From NCBI GenBank assembly GCA_946902875.1, contig OX336345.1, forward strand, positions 7,719,395-7,783,394: a stretch of DNA of 64,000 nt, given 5' to 3'. The DNA is from Nematopogon swammerdamellus (taxonomy: Eukaryota > Arthropoda > Insecta > Lepidoptera > Adelidae). The notes beneath the pieces were generated by a model. The model saw only the letters and a list, made by a program, of their open reading frames with translations. It ran no database searches and was not told the DNA's origin. The position numbers and the translations under genes were made by a program. The first letter of the stretch is position 1, and every line of letters begins with the position of its first letter. Of this stretch, positions 32,617 through 45,305 are shown piece after piece.

Positions 32617-33022
32617 CACAGAGCATCGAATACGCGCGCCCCCTCCTAGAGACGCCCTGAGCGCGATTTCCCTACAACGCCGTTGAAGCCTGTGGGCGTG
32701 GCCTATGACATATGTGTGTTGTGCGTGTGCATTTGTTTTGTGCGTGTGCCTAACTTGCTCCTCTATGTATGTAGTGTCGATACTAACACACACACATACA
32801 CAAAGCTAGCAGCACAGCGTGCTGTTATTGGGTTTCAAATATTATTATTATTTTCGCCTCTAAAGAGGCGGCGCTACTAACTTCACTGCTCTGTGTTACA
32901 GACGCACTGACTGCCCATGCCAATGAAACTAACCCACAGAGCATCAAATACCTACCGCGCGCGCCCCCTAGGGGGGGGGGGGGGGGGGGGGGGCGCGCGC
33001 ATTTGATGCTCTGTGAACTAAC
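32617..33022. mobile_element. MITE-like repeats with CAGAGCATC ends and a G23 tract
   Basis: CACAGAGCATC with A/G variation appears at 32619 and 32937. The second copy is an inverted repeat: CACAGAGCATCAAAT ... GCGCGCGCCCCCTAG, then 23 G at 32971-32993, then GCGCGCGCATTTGATGCTCT. A TCTAAAGAGGCGGCGC segment lies between. Likely two related non-autonomous DNA elements. Very GC-rich and G-quadruplex-prone. Confidence 0.65.
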
Positions 33023-33024
33023 CT

Positions 33025-34200
33025 GTGCGAACAAGACAACTACAGAAAGATATTTTCGCAAGTGACTTCGCAAAATGAACAGACTTTAGCTTTTGTCGAC
33101 AGCTTCCATTGAAACTCCCACGACAACCATGAAGATAGCAACGCCACACGAATGCCTATAGCCAGACTTTCGCGCACCTACCGCAGTCCGCCTGTCATAC
33201 TCGTAATTCAGAAGTGGCATTCAGCTTACGAAGATTCTAATAATAGCGAATATATCGCCCTTCGTATAAATACGATTTTATTGCGTCGAGAAGGCGACAT
33301 CTCCTATAGGGCCGTAAAGAATTCGCCGAACCGGCGGCGTCGATACCAATACCACACGCCGCAATAAACTTTATGATACCAGAATATATTATAACCTGCT
33401 ATGACTTATTACCGCATAAAGCTGCGGATCCGAACGTGAAAATAAACGCGGTTGAGCTATCAATGTTTATTTGAAATTAAATTTCGCGGACGCAGTCTTC
33501 GAAGTCGACTTTAAAACTCCAGAAAGCGTTCGTTGCAGGGCATAAAATATTAATTAAAGCAGAACCGTGACTAATTATATATCTTTTTCGATCATTAAAG
33601 ATCTCGATAAAGTAACAACAGATAATACTCAGATAAGAAAACTAGAATATACCACAGTAATAACAAATACTACTATAAACAGATAGAATAGGAAGGAGGA
33701 AGTCTACTCTTCCAGAATGCACACAATATAATACAAGGATATTTCTTTAATTAAGAATTGTACTTTGCTTTAAAATCTTAAAGCCAGCTAAATGGAGCAT
33801 TCATAAAACATTTATAACGATTATGTGAAATAATTTGCTTTACTAACGTAGGAGTGTGTTTCGTATTCTGAAGCCGTCAGAGTCACGCGAAAGCCCCATG
33901 TCACTTTGACAACTGGGACAAACTACCAATGTCTTATGAATTCTTAACGACGAAGCAAGACCGGTCATAGAACTCGAAAGCCCTCAGCCCAGAGGCGATG
34001 GCGCATAAGAGTACCTGCAAAGTGCTGATGTAAGCAAAATACTTGAAATGTGCTCCAACACCCGGGGAAGCTCTTCAGCTTCCTATAAGTTGGAACGTAT
34101 GTAAAGTGGGTGGTCCTAGTTTGCTGAGCAATATTCAACTTAAATTCATTGATTATGTTCGTTTAGACTTTCACCGCTGTTACACAATCTACATCACCGG
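33025..34200. other. Unassigned stretch
   Basis: No gene, RNA or repeat recognised. Confidence 0.35.
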
Positions 34201-34203
34201 TGA

Positions 34204-34322
34204 CCGGCAGTTGACATCAGACTGGACGACGACGTGTCGGGTGTTCTCCGAGTCGTCTCAATTCCGCGAGTCCTCCTGCCTGACGATGTCCCCGGAGCGA
34301 GGGATAAAATCGTCGACAAGTG
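34204..34322 (+). other. Possible exon-like open stretch (weak)
   Basis: One frame is open from 34204 and reads DIRLDDDVSGVLRVVSIPR then VLLPDDVPGARDKIVDKC. Its acidic, hydrophobic-patterned composition is unlike the neighbouring AT-rich frames. A CAG at 34208-34210 and a GTAAGT at about 34322 could be splice signals, but the upstream pyrimidine tract is poor. Not matched to any family. Could be chance. Confidence 0.22.
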
Positions 34323-34324
34323 TA

Positions 34325-35687
34325 AGTTGTTCTCATGAATATACCGTATAACAAAAAAGTGTACCATAATTCATTGATTAATGCAATAAGTAAGGATAAT
34401 CACATAAAATCGAAAAATGTAAATTAGTGGCCGGTCGCTGGTGAAGAGCTGAACTGAACAGATAAATATGGTTATAGCCATTTCAACCGGTCTATTGGCT
34501 GAAACTAATTGATGGGTGTTTTCTAAAAGTGTTATCAGCATCTATCATTTTGCACTCTCTACATAAATCTGCCGTTCATTTGAATTAATGACAGCTTCGA
34601 CTACCTAGAAGTTTCCGAGCCACATACAAAGTGCTTTCCGTATCTCTGTCGCCACTAAACAAATATTCGGTGTTAGAAAACGCATAAATTCGTGATAATT
34701 TTGCCCCGAGGCTCCATAAATCATAGTGTCCGGTTGATTAGAGGTTTATTTATGATATTGTTTGCCCATCAGAGTCAGTCGCGAGTAACGAGCAGGCAAC
34801 ATTCACACGTATGTAGCAGTTCAAGTTCATGTCTCTCCGCCTACCGTTTACATGACAGTCAAAACTGGGATGCCTGGATACATTCATCATAATTTTTATT
34901 TATTTATTTATTCAGGAAACACAAACAGTTACATACATGTAGTAGTTATAAAGAGTACATAATTTAAGTTAGGTATGTAACCAGCGACGTATTTCAGAGG
35001 TAGTAAGTATAAGGATAGGCGATATCTACAAAGATATACACGAATGTGTATAAAGTTGACAATATTTGTGAAGCAATACCTACGTTAGTGACGCACAAGT
35101 ATTGTTCAAGTTACCAAAGAAGAGAGAAAAAAAAAAGACATTAGAGATATCAGAGAACAAACAAATAATTCACATACCACTCGTTGACACCTGTCCAATG
35201 TATCACCGCTACGGGAGCAGCCACCTCACACCATGTACTGTTCCATACCACGTATACTCCACGCATAACATTATATTCGCCTATGTATACGAATACAGCA
35301 GCTTATCATTGGCAAAGCAGAACACAAACCAAACAATAAACGACAACAAGGAAATACTAACGATAAGATGACTAACGATATTGGATGAATCAATGGCACG
35401 CCCGGTTGCCCGCCCCCGACCGTGACTCCCTGATCATAGTGGACACACGAAAGGACCCCTAGGGGGCGTTGCCTATACACCTGGATGCAAAATAGCCTTA
35501 TTTAGAACTTATTCAATGCCTATCAATATTGTCATCACGATCATGTAAGGACCAAACCATTTCGGTTTTCATCTTTCAACAACATATCTGCTGGCTCAAT
35601 CTTTAAAACTATTTTCCTTTCTTATTGCTCATTTCCTCACCACTTTAAAGCGTTATGAAGATATATCTCCGTTATATCACTTCCCTT
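34325..35687. other. Unassigned, with a LINE-like tail at 34893-34985
   Basis: TTTTTATTTATTTATTTATT at 34894 followed by CAGGAAACACAAACAG resembles a minus-strand LINE 3' end. The rest is not recognised. Confidence 0.3.
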
Positions 35688-35757
35688 ATTGGCTGGTCGG
35701 GGCATGTGCTGGCTGGCCCCATCGACTCAGCCAACCATACCGTATTGCATAAAAAAA
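35688..35757 (+). mobile_element. SINE family C tail fragment
   Basis: ATTGGCTGGTCGGGGCATGT and CAGCCAACCATACCGTATTG, then CAT plus an A run, matches the last ~65 bp of family C. Strongly 5' truncated. Confidence 0.7.
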
Positions 35758-35759
35758 TC

Positions 35760-38700
35760 TAACCTAGAGAATGTATCTACCAAATAAAACATTTAGTCTC
35801 ATTAAAGGCGTAAATACAGCTTTTAAGTGTTCCATACGATTGTCAGTATCAATGTCGAGATTGTCTAACTCAACTCCGCCTCCTCACCTCTCAGTCATGT
35901 AAACGCGTGCTGAGCCGGACCTACTGTTTATCAATGTCAAAAGCCGTTCGGTTTTGACACTAAGATGCTAGTCGATGACCCCGAGTCTCTCTCTGACGTT
36001 ATTACGCCTCTTACCAACACTTCGGAATGCCGCCGCGCCGTGAACATTACTCTCTGTTGATGCGCACGCTCGGGCAGAGCTTTTAGCGATATGCATTGAG
36101 ATCGTGCTTTATTTTGTGTGGGACATGAATGCATAAAGTGCGCGTTTCATTTCTCTGTTTTACCTGTAGGTACTTCCGCGTTGTGTGCGATTGTGCTTCT
36201 GTCTGTGAAATTGAGTTCTATAATTAGAAATGATTTAATTTTATTTTAATTGAATTTGGTTTTCCCTTTCTCATTCATACCTTTTAGGCTCTTTGAATCT
36301 CACGTTTTCCAAGGGGATTAACTGTTTTAAAAGTAACCTAGGCCTTCAAACGCCCAATAATGATTCCGTTCCGGCTAATCAATTTAACAAAATTACATTT
36401 AGATATTTTCTAGTTGCTTATTCCTTTCACTAAGCTAGTGGGCGTCGAGCGACCTTATAACTGGATTAAGAGGAGCCGTTTTATATCTTCATTACGCCGC
36501 CGGAGCTATCGAGAGGATTCAATTTACTCCTCGGCAGTAATCTTCAAAAATCCCATTAAAACAACATAAAGGCGGACCACTATTTAGAGGAAATATTAAA
36601 AGAGATCGAACTCCGCCCACTAGTAATTCAGGAGCAGCCTTCGAAGCTCTGGCAATATTTTATAGCCGTCGTGTTTATACGCACGCGATATCTCGTCTGC
36701 TTACATTCCAATACTTCCACAGGCATTACATTTTGTAACCAGCGCATGTATTCTGTAATGAACACCGAAACTATGGTATCTCCTTTTAAACATAGTAAGT
36801 AATTCAATGTTGAGAACTAAATCAGTAATTGAATTGAATAATTCCTGTCACAGATTTCTAAGAGCAATTCCATTACACACAAGACAGATTTCCATCAAAC
36901 GACCTAATCCAAACCAGTAGAGCGTGTATAAATGCAGTTGATTAGCCATTTCGCCACAACCATTACAGAATACAGGGATATAGTTACGTATTCATTACCG
37001 ATCATTCAGGGAAGTCAGCTTCTGATTGCAGCATTGACTAATGTACGATACGTCTAGCTGGTCTAGCGACATGGCGTAATAGAATTATGATTATTGTGCA
37101 TTAGTAGCCTTGTTAGCGTGTATCTTGCTGTAATGTTGTGGATATTTAGAACCTGCTTTGTCCAAATTTAATCAGTTCTTTTCAAAGCGATTGTTATCCT
37201 CAGGTTCATGGCATTTTCTGTCGGTTTGTTTATTTATATTTAATGAAATAGTCTTACATTTATCAAATAAAAATGTATTTACATATTTTCAAGTGTCCCC
37301 AGTAACGATTACTAATGTCGTATCGTATAATTACTGTCTCTTCCACGAAAGGTGTATGTATATCAAAATCAGGTGAACAGGAATCGTTTATTTGTCTAAA
37401 TCTGCGTATTTGCGTTTACTAATTAGACCGTGATCGTCTTCGGAAACGTATTTGCCGACACAGCTTGTTGTTTTCCAAGCGGCTGCGCTCCAATATTGTG
37501 TTGGTTTGGAATTAGTTTCGCCCAAGTAACTTTCACTGGCGCAGAAATATCAGACGCGTTCAGAGGACGTTCGGCAAAATGGCAGCGGCAGGTAGGCACC
37601 GAGGGTTCGATTTTAGACCCTTCGACGAGATACGTTGCCGAAGCGTAAGCGGGAGCCACATCATGTTTCGTTAAGATAAGGGAGTCGCGGTATTGGATTT
37701 CTTCGAACTAAGTACATGTATTATGTTTTCGCCGTTGTTTCTCGTGAGTGTTAAATGTTTTTTTTTACGAGTGCATGTATGCGTTACAGTTTGTTACTAA
37801 ATTCGTTTTGCTTAATGTCAGTACTTATATCTTCATTCTATACCATCTCCGTTCTTGTTGCTACTTTGTTTTCTTCTTATAAATACATATCTAAACGTTA
37901 ACTGATACCCAGTTAATATGTCTTAAAATCAGGTTTCTCAAATGGTAGGGACGCCTTTCATTTGATATCGACTTGTAATTCATCGACATTTTCTAAAGCG
38001 CTTTGGAGTCATCCATCATGCGGCCGATAGTTCCTGCCGCGATAAGAAGCTCATTGTTTGGGGTATTTGTAATGGCTTATTATTGATAATCACGTGGGTG
38101 GCTTCGATTCGGTTGACTCTCTGTGACCGTGACTGGGAAAACATGATGTCTGACTAAGCCCTGGAAAGAAATAGAGAGAACTCAGAGCTCATCTTCGACG
38201 ATGCCGATGCTAACTTAATGTGTGAGTTTGTAATTGTTACAAATAACGTACGTACGCTTGTTTATTATAGTTTAAATGATTGAGATTTTATTGAGTTAAA
38301 TATTCTAAACTGAGTGTGCTATGTTGCCTTAACTAAATATCCATACTTACCTATACGTCTTATTCTGTATATGTTTTCGATTAGGTAGTTCAAGTCAGTA
38401 TTTAAACAGATTTCGTTCAAAGTAAAATATCGATCGCTGCCTGTACTGTCCGTTATGTATATACCTCGACGGCTCCAATGCTCACCCTAGTCCGTTAATT
38501 TTACAAAGGTTATCTCACGGATCTTCGGTCTCGAATTACGAAGAAAACTCCGCGGTCTGTTGTCATAGCTACCGATAACGCCTCGGTAATGGATAGAGAC
38601 GGTGCTTGGTAAATATTTTACCAAAGAGAAATAAATAGGAGTATCGATAAATTTATGAATTTCGGATGCATAGAGGAGGAGAAAAGCCAACACGATTTTA

Positions 38701-40250
38701 AAGAAATTAATCAAGAAAAAAATCTTCGCTTAGTCTAAATTCTAGCATTTTGCTGATCGTTTGCAACGCATGCAAATATGAAATGCAAAGAGATTTAATC
38801 TGATTGATTGGTATCGTGAAACTTGATGAAGGGTTTCTTGTTAGGGAAGCATTTAATTTAACACATAATAATATGAAACACAGAAAAGATTTACACTAAC
38901 AATGTTATAAATTGTGTTATGTGTAAACTTGAGTGGAATTATCGTGGCGGATATAGCGATCTAGGTAGGAGGTAATGTAGCCGTCCTTGCCAGGTTCTTT
39001 AAACACTATGAATATTCCCATGAATAACCTGTTTAGTTACCTCAGCAACTACCTCAGAGAAATTGAGCGATGACTTTTCCAAAATCGTTGTCTTCTTCGG
39101 CTCTCAGGGATAGCTTGATCAAATTAAAATGATAAAGTCGACGACCATTCATATTGAGAACTGGATAAAGCCCCCGACAATACTCTCTGTCTCTGTGGTG
39201 TAGGTGGGCCAATAACTCATAGTGATTACACCTCGTAATGTGTGGGCATAAATTATTTTTATGTCGACTCGGGATAGGATCGGCGGAGTTTGTCTAGGCC
39301 CCCGATTGCATGGAGACGAATTCTTTTGGTATATTAGATAACATTGTTTGTAACATCAATACATATATAGTTACAACCAAAATAACTTTGGTGATTAGAA
39401 TAGAAAACATTATACAGGCTGCATGTTTTAGCTATTTATAACAGGTGTAAACATTTACAAACAGAGAGGCAATTTTGGTGTTTGTTGCTTACAAAGACGA
39501 TGTTAAAGTTGATTGTGAAATATTTAGCTAATGAAAGATGAAGATATTTCAATAACAAAATTAATATAATTATAGGGGCTTCGGTACATAACGACAGTTC
39601 CTTAAAAATATACTATCAAATCAACTAAATGAACAAAGCGACAAACATTGCCAACGTCAGTGCCTATATTTATGGAAATTAATTTAAAGAAGCAGAAGAT
39701 AATGTTATAACGAAATGTTTTGGATCAAGCAAGCGCTTGTTTTGTCTAGATTTCACCAATTTTGCATGGCTTATCTCAATTAAATTAAGGTATGTACATT
39801 TTAAGAATAATTATATCTATACGGCTGTACAATTCTAACCTTCCCAACTAGTCATGGAACCTGTCATAGGAATTTTGTTGTTGGCAGTACCAGCATAACC
39901 CAGTCAAGCCAATCAAGTTTTTTTACTCTTTGCATTAATGAAAGCGTTTTTGCGACTCCGTGATTTTATACGCTAATCTTTTGTCGTTGAATATTTTACA
40001 CCAATCATTTTGACACCTCTATCGGGATGATTTTTTATTCGGATTCAACGTTCATAACCATTCATTTTTGTATTTGATACATCATTGTATAGTCGTATCA
40101 TCTGTACAACTGTCTATCTCTTGAATTGCGAATGAAGTTTGGCAATTTATACGTGAACCAGAAGTGGAAGTTCGGAAACTTTGGCCATCTCTATGTTCCA
40201 ACAACTGAGATTAATATCGTGCTCCAGTAATTCTAGTAATAGTTTCCATT
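35760..40250. other. Longest unassigned stretch
   Basis: About 4.5 kb without any repeat family or gene I can recognise. Open frames on both strands at 37423-37659 overlap. The minus frame (APVKVTWAKLIPNQHNIGAQ) looks protein-like, but no family match or splice context supports it. This is the least repeat-rich part of the window and would be the best place to look for conserved non-coding or regulatory DNA by comparison with other moths. Confidence 0.35.
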
Positions 40251-40499
40251 CTTATTTGCTCGTACTAACACTCATACAGTGGTTATATGTATACCATATA
40301 GGTATATATGCATAATATTCTACACATAATTTAGTTCCACATAATTTAGTTCTTCTCTCTCGCCAAATAGCCCGCATCAAAATCGGTTCAGTCGTTTTCG
40401 AGTTATAGACAAACATGCACATACGACAGTTATTGGATTGGGAAGTGATGCTTGTATGTATACTGAATAGTGAAGATGTTATACATAATAATATTATGT

Positions 40500-40748
40500 A
40501 TATAATTTTTTTACGGTTCTGTAACGCTTCCAGGGGCCCGCGTGTCCGTCGTCGGTCTGTCTGTACCAGCCTGTAGCTCCTAAGCCGAATCTTCTTAAAA
40601 CTTAAAATGATTATGGAAAATAGATATCCGGAAGGCAAGAAAATTACAACACATGGATATTCCGCGCTAGTCCGGCGTGTGCCGGATATGGATGGGAGCG
40701 AGAGGAATGAGGGAAGCCAGGTCATCAGAGCACCGGCCATGGTATAGT
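40500..40748. repeat. Dispersed repeat copy
   Basis: TGAGGGAAGCCAGGTCATCA and GAGCACCGGCCATGG match a block near 23105-23145. Upstream, TTACGGTTCTGTAACGC and GTCGGTCTGTCTGTACCAGC are of the GTTCCGT...GTCTGTCTG type. The long minus-strand open frame covering this stretch (40252-40761) is built from these repeats and is not a gene. Confidence 0.5.
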
Positions 40749-40759
40749 ACTTAAAGATC

Positions 40760-41440
40760 ATGCTAAAAGAGAACCGATTGTTCGCTTGTGGCTCAATGAG
40801 TCAAGTCTCTCCGTGAGCTTGGGATCACCAATTAGGCGAATAATTCGTAATTATGTCCATTCTTGATTTTCATATCAACCACCTCGTTTTCGACATTCTC
40901 TACTTTCATATCATTTTGTCTTCTCCCAGTTTAGACTAACTATTGTCCACGCAGCGTTTTCCTTCACGTGGGCGTAAGGACGTGGATAGACGAGAGTTCC
41001 GTTGCCCGGAATATGTAAATAGTCCTAATCCGGTAAAAAGCCCGTCATTCCTCGACGTCCCGTTGTGTCCCGTAATTATGACACGTGATGCGTTAATACA
41101 GGATGCTCAGATTAAGCCGACGTGAGCTACAAATGGGCCCGGCGCGCGACGGCAGAGCGGATTAAGCTTATCTCTCTCGGCGTATGTTGCGACGAAATAA
41201 GGTCATTTTGTTGATTTTAGTCATAGGACACTGGGAGTTTTGCCTTAATATTTATGTCTCGCGGCTCGCGAGAAACTAGTTTTGGAATCTCAGAGAAAGG
41301 CGATTAGGTCTAGAAATTTTGTTTCGGTTTAAAAACCACCCCGTGAAGCGTGTGTCGATCTGACCTCTGGAACATATACATCTGGTAGTGTGGGGGTACG
41401 TTTGCCCATGTATATCATTGAGAGAACGGCTGATGTGTAG
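40760..41440. other. Unassigned stretch
   Basis: No feature recognised. Confidence 0.3.
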
Positions 41441-41447
41441 TTTCATC

Positions 41448-41602
41448 ATACATACAACACAAGCTGTATCCGGATTAATCGGGATAAGCAGAGTAATCGG
41501 CGTTGTGTTGCAAGAACTTCGGTAAATTACAGCACAGCGCCACCCACCACCACGTTTAGCAAAGTATTGGGATAATAAAACTATTATGCAGCAAGTAAGG
41601 CA
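41448..41602 (-). mobile_element. SINE family B fragment, reverse strand
   Basis: ATCATACATACAACAC tail, then GGGATAAGCAGAGTAATCGG and TTACAGCACAGCGCC. 5' truncated. Confidence 0.8.
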
Positions 41603-41775
41603 CATTGGAAAAACGTAAGTGAATTCTGTTATTTACTTTAGTGTTACGTTATCCTTGTTTTCCGTAAATAACTTTTCTCCTTAGTTGCATAATTCGGCAT
41701 AATAATGCGTAGGTGATTTTATTTTTTTGCAATAAATGGCATTGCATTTTTGCAATTAACGGATTTACATTTGAA

Positions 41776-41890
41776 TTTTGGCGCTTTATGCCCCTCATAG
41801 GGTTATGCACCTCTCGGAGGTGTTTTTGCTGGTCCGAGCATATACTTTGACTTCTCTGACTTATCCACCCTTACCGAATTGCATAAAATG
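41776..41890 (+). mobile_element. Degenerate SINE family C tail
   Basis: CTCTCGGAGGTGTTTTTGCT, GGTCCGAGCATATACTTTG and ACCGAATTGCATAAA follow the order of the family C tail but with many changes. Confidence 0.5.
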
Positions 41891-42319
41891 AAACGATTTC
41901 TGAAGAACTAATGACATAATGTATTCCATCCCCTTATTTAACTGTGTATGTTTGCACATTTGAATACTTATTAAACCTAAATACATTTTCCCTCTATTCT
42001 ATCCGTAAGCTTCCTGAATCGTTCCTTTCAAAAATATATTCTCTGAATAACATGGAATAAAGATAATGACGCCTAATATTTTTTTGCAGATCCATCATTC
42101 AATAATCTGAGTTCCAAAAACAATCTCGCGTTACGCTTTTGTATCGGATAAGTTGTTTATTGAATGTACGCCCCCGTAGTAAATCCTAGATTATCCCGGG
42201 ATATATTTATTTTTTCTTAAAAAACTTTAGGACAACGATCTTGTTCGGAATTATAAACAAAATCTAGAATACACTTTTCTAAGCATGTGACAATGATGTG
42301 AATGATGATGACGTAACAC

Positions 42320-42602
42320 CTACATACATACCTCATGCCGTATCCCGACAATCGGGGTAAGCAGAGTAGTAGGTGTTGTGCTGCAAGTACGCTTGTAAAT
42401 TACTGCATAACACCGACCACGACATTTATTTAGCAAAGTTTTAGGACACGATAACTATCAAGCAACAAGTAAGTAAGGCACGAATACCCACCTGCTACAT
42501 GGAACCTGCTACTCGATGGAAGGACCGTACCAAGGTGAGAGGTGGCTAGCCTGTCGCCCTTATACACAGCATCTTGTCCCTTAGTCGCCTTTTACGACAT
42601 GA
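42320..42602 (-). mobile_element. SINE family B, reverse strand
   Basis: ACATACATACCTCATGCCGT tail, GGTGTTGTGCTGCAAG, GGAAGGACCGTACCAAGGTG and TTAGTCGCCTTTTACGACAT. Nearly complete except for the 5' end. Confidence 0.88.
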
Positions 42603-42639
42603 ACCTGGAAAAGACCTGGAAAATTTCAAAATGTAAAAA

Positions 42640-42830
42640 TAGTAGTTTTCTATAGTAAGCGCGACGTGTGGCGCCGTCCCACCCATAAGGTGTCTAACGA
42701 TGCCCATGGACGTTCGGTCACATGTGGAGGTTGCGAATGCCATGCTGGCCTAACAGGTGTCTATTCACGTCTCTCACGAAGGACCCGAGACTGTACTTAG
42801 GGGGAAATATGTTGGTGGGGAGAGCGTTAT
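42640..42830 (-). mobile_element. LINE family D 3' end
   Basis: The minus-strand frame gives PVRPAWHSQPPHVTERPWAS then LDTLW, matching the C-terminus at 8.1 kb. The upstream ORF is absent. Confidence 0.65.
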
Positions 42831-42866
42831 TTTTTAAAGGCGTTAATAAGAAAACAACGTAATATA

Positions 42867-43003
42867 CATACACACTATACACGCTGCAACCCGATAATCA
42901 GGCTAAATCGAGTAATCGGTGTTGTGCTGCAAGCACTGAGGTAAATTACTGCATAACACCGACCATCACTTTTCGCAACGTATTATAACAAGATAATTTA
43001 TCA
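42867..43003 (-). mobile_element. SINE family B tail, reverse strand
   Basis: TATACACGCTGCAACCCGAT, then TCGGTGTTGTGCTGCAAGCA and TAACACCGACCA. Its 5' side runs straight into a SINE A tail in the opposite orientation. Confidence 0.82.
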
Positions 43004-43121
43004 TGACATGAAATGAAGGGAAGCACTGACATGGCACCTAGTTCCCCCGATGTTTATGGGCTGACATCACGGATGTTGTAGGTGATGTAGCCACCCGTGT
43101 CAGTTTCCATTAAAAAAAAGG
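43004..43121 (+). mobile_element. SINE family A/5S-SINE tail fragment
   Basis: Begins GACATGAAATGAAGGGAAGC and ends TCAGTTTCCATT plus an A run. The GACATGAAATGAAGGGAAGC variant is the one found in the 5S-headed SINE (32.14 kb), not in standard family A (GGCACGACCGAAGGG). This fragment therefore probably comes from the 5S-headed subfamily. Confidence 0.8.
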
Positions 43122-43379
43122 AATTACTTAAATACCAATAAAAGATTTCAAATAAATTGAATCTCTTCAATTCATTTCCATTCTTTTATTGTTCTCTTGT
43201 AGTAAGTCATAAAGACCTAAGGCATGACTATGTTGAAGAACCATGCCGTATCAGTTCGTGATTAAATGTACATATTTACTTGAATGAAAGTACCTACCTC
43301 AAGAATCTTCCTTTTATTCATCTTTTGTCAAAGCTCTCCAAGGAGATCCGAGGAACAGGCAACTAAATAATAAATGTGA

Positions 43380-43452
43380 CCCCCCGCTGTGTTCTCCCCC
43401 CGCCCCCCCGCTCCGTTCCCTCCCCGGCCCTCCGTCGTCCCTCCCGAGAGCC
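43380..43452. repeat. C-rich low-complexity block
   Basis: Runs such as CCCCCCGCCCCCCCGC and TCCCTCCCGAG. Possible G-quadruplex sequence on the minus strand. Not coding. Confidence 0.6.
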
Positions 43453-43594
43453 CAGGCAGAGCCTCCTCTTTGGAACCACTGAATCTCAGCGACTAAATAT
43501 AAACCAAAACGTAAGGAACGAAGTTTCAAAACCAATTCGTCAAAACTGATGAGAATAAAAAAATATTTTTGTAAACCTTGGCAAGAATGTCCAA

Positions 43595-43875
43595 TTAATA
43601 TGTCAGTAAATAGTTTATTCCATTCAAATTAACATAGTTATAAAATAATTAACTAATCTAAAAATTATATAAACTAACTTAGGAAATAAACTAACTTAAA
43701 AAATAAATTTCATTTAGTGCTTTTGTCCCCGAGATTGTGCCGAGGATGCCAGCCGCGTTACCCCTCTGAATTGCCAGGCTTATCCTTTGGCGGAAGAAGG
43801 TGAGGCAAGAGGGGTGACCTATGGCAGCAGACATCCTCGACCCTATCTCGTGGACAAAAGCTCCAATTAATTAGG
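43595..43875 (-). pseudogene. LINE ORF C-terminus with 3' untranslated end
   Basis: Minus-strand frame GAFVHEIGSRMSAAIGHPS, CLTFFRQRISLAIQRGNAAG and ILGTISGTKALNEIYFLS then stop. The QRISLAIQRGNAASILGT-type ending is a signature I associate with the C-terminus of animal LINE-encoded proteins. About 100 bp of AT-rich 3' sequence with an AATAAA follow. The upstream reverse transcriptase is missing. It is a different LINE from families D, E and RTE. Confidence 0.6.
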
Positions 43876-44084
43876 TATTATTTTAATATATATATTTTTT
43901 AATTATGCACACAAAATAATAAAGTATCGGTATAGGCACGATTGGTTAATTTCGAATTAACATGACTTCGTAGATATTAACACAATACATATACTTTTAC
44001 CCAACTACGGTGAAGTGAAAAAGCAACGTAACGTATATAGCTACGTAATATGCCAGTAAGTTAATCAAAGTCTTTGTTATCTCA

Positions 44085-44385
44085 ACATCTTATAAAAGGG
44101 AACGTCTTTCTGTATGTATGTTTGAGGTAAACTCCGAAACCACTGAACAGATTTTCATGCGGTTTGCGCCAATGGAAATATTAGTTCTTGAGGATCACTA
44201 TAGGTTATATGCCATCACGCTAAATAGCCTTAGGGCTGAGCAGTATCAACGTAAGTGTAGTATGAACGGGAGAGCGAGAGAGAATATAAGAGAAGCGATC
44301 GTTTATTATCATATTTGCGTTTAAATTGGATTTGCTATTAAACCGAATCTACCGCGAGCGAAGCCGCGGACAAAATTTAGTACGA
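44085..44385. mobile_element. Non-autonomous lepidopteran-type element
   Basis: GGAACGTCTTTCTGTATGTA opens it, CTGAACAGATTTTCATGCGG follows, and ACCGCGAGCGAAGCCGCGGA ends it. This phrase order is shared by abundant moth repeats. Family not assigned. The short open frame inside is not a gene. Confidence 0.5.
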
Positions 44386-44979
44386 CTACAGAGTAAAAGT
44401 ACATACATTATTACTAGGTTATATCTTAGGAACGCTTGCATTATCACAGAATTAAGTTCAATCAACAGGTAAGTGCTTTAGATAACCTATTGAAATTGTG
44501 AAGATATTTGTGGAATTAACGTTAACAAAGTCCGTTCGTAGGTACCAACCCGTCCTCTACGGAAGCATTAACCAAAACAATCCTTCGCCTACACCAGGTG
44601 GCGGGCGCGATCGGCGCCGGCGCATTACTCTCGAAAAAAAATCATTTTGGAAGATTTTTCCATAAAACTTCATGAACTAACATATGGATTGTATTTACAG
44701 ATAAATATTCTAGCTATAAATAGTATTTTTTTATATATATTGCATATTATTATTTTGTAAAGTTGTGTTATATGAAAATCGCGACCTGTCTCAGATTTTT
44801 TATTTTTATAAATTTATTAGACCGGAAATCGGTCACATAGTATTTTTATTATAAACACTAATAAATAACGGACCTAATCATACCTTTCTTGTGTATCAGC
44901 AGCCCCCGTGTCAACCACAATAAAATTTTGAATTCGCAAAAAATGTTGGCAAAAAAAACACTTTCACCAAGTTCCTAGG

Positions 44980-45305
44980 CGAAACCTAGGTCACAAAAAT
45001 GGCTCATTTCTCGTAAATTTACGACATGCAAGCACTAAGCGGCACATATTATTCAACTAGAAGAACTAAGGAACATTTCTGTCACCTCACTTTTTCCAAA
45101 AAAACGATTTATTTTGAGAAACAAGCTTCTCAAAACAGGCAAGTTTGTATGGCGCGAGACCTAGGTCACAAAAATGGCTTGTTTCTCGTAAATGTACGAC
45201 ATGTAAGCACTAAACGGCATATATTATTCAACTAGAAGAACTAATGAACATTTCTGTCACCTCACTTTCTCCGAAAAACCGATTTATTTTGAGAAACAAG
45301 CTTTG
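44980..45305 (+). repeat. Tandem duplication, 175-bp period, two copies
   Basis: ACCTAGGTCACAAAAATGGC recurs at 44984 and 45159. The copies share TTATTCAACTAGAAGAACTA and TTTCTGTCACCTCACTTT and are roughly 90% alike. It lies 480 bp inside a piggyBac-like terminus, so it may be subterminal repeat sequence of that element. Confidence 0.9.

Noticed and set aside
40252..40761. 169-codon minus-strand open frame
   Set aside because: It runs through dispersed repeat sequence (one part recurs near 23.1 kb) and has no domain or codon signal.
43705..43870. Inverted repeat (TTTTGTCC...GGACAAAA) as a foldback element
   Set aside because: The minus strand encodes a clear LINE C-terminus across it, so the apparent pairing is likely fortuitous.
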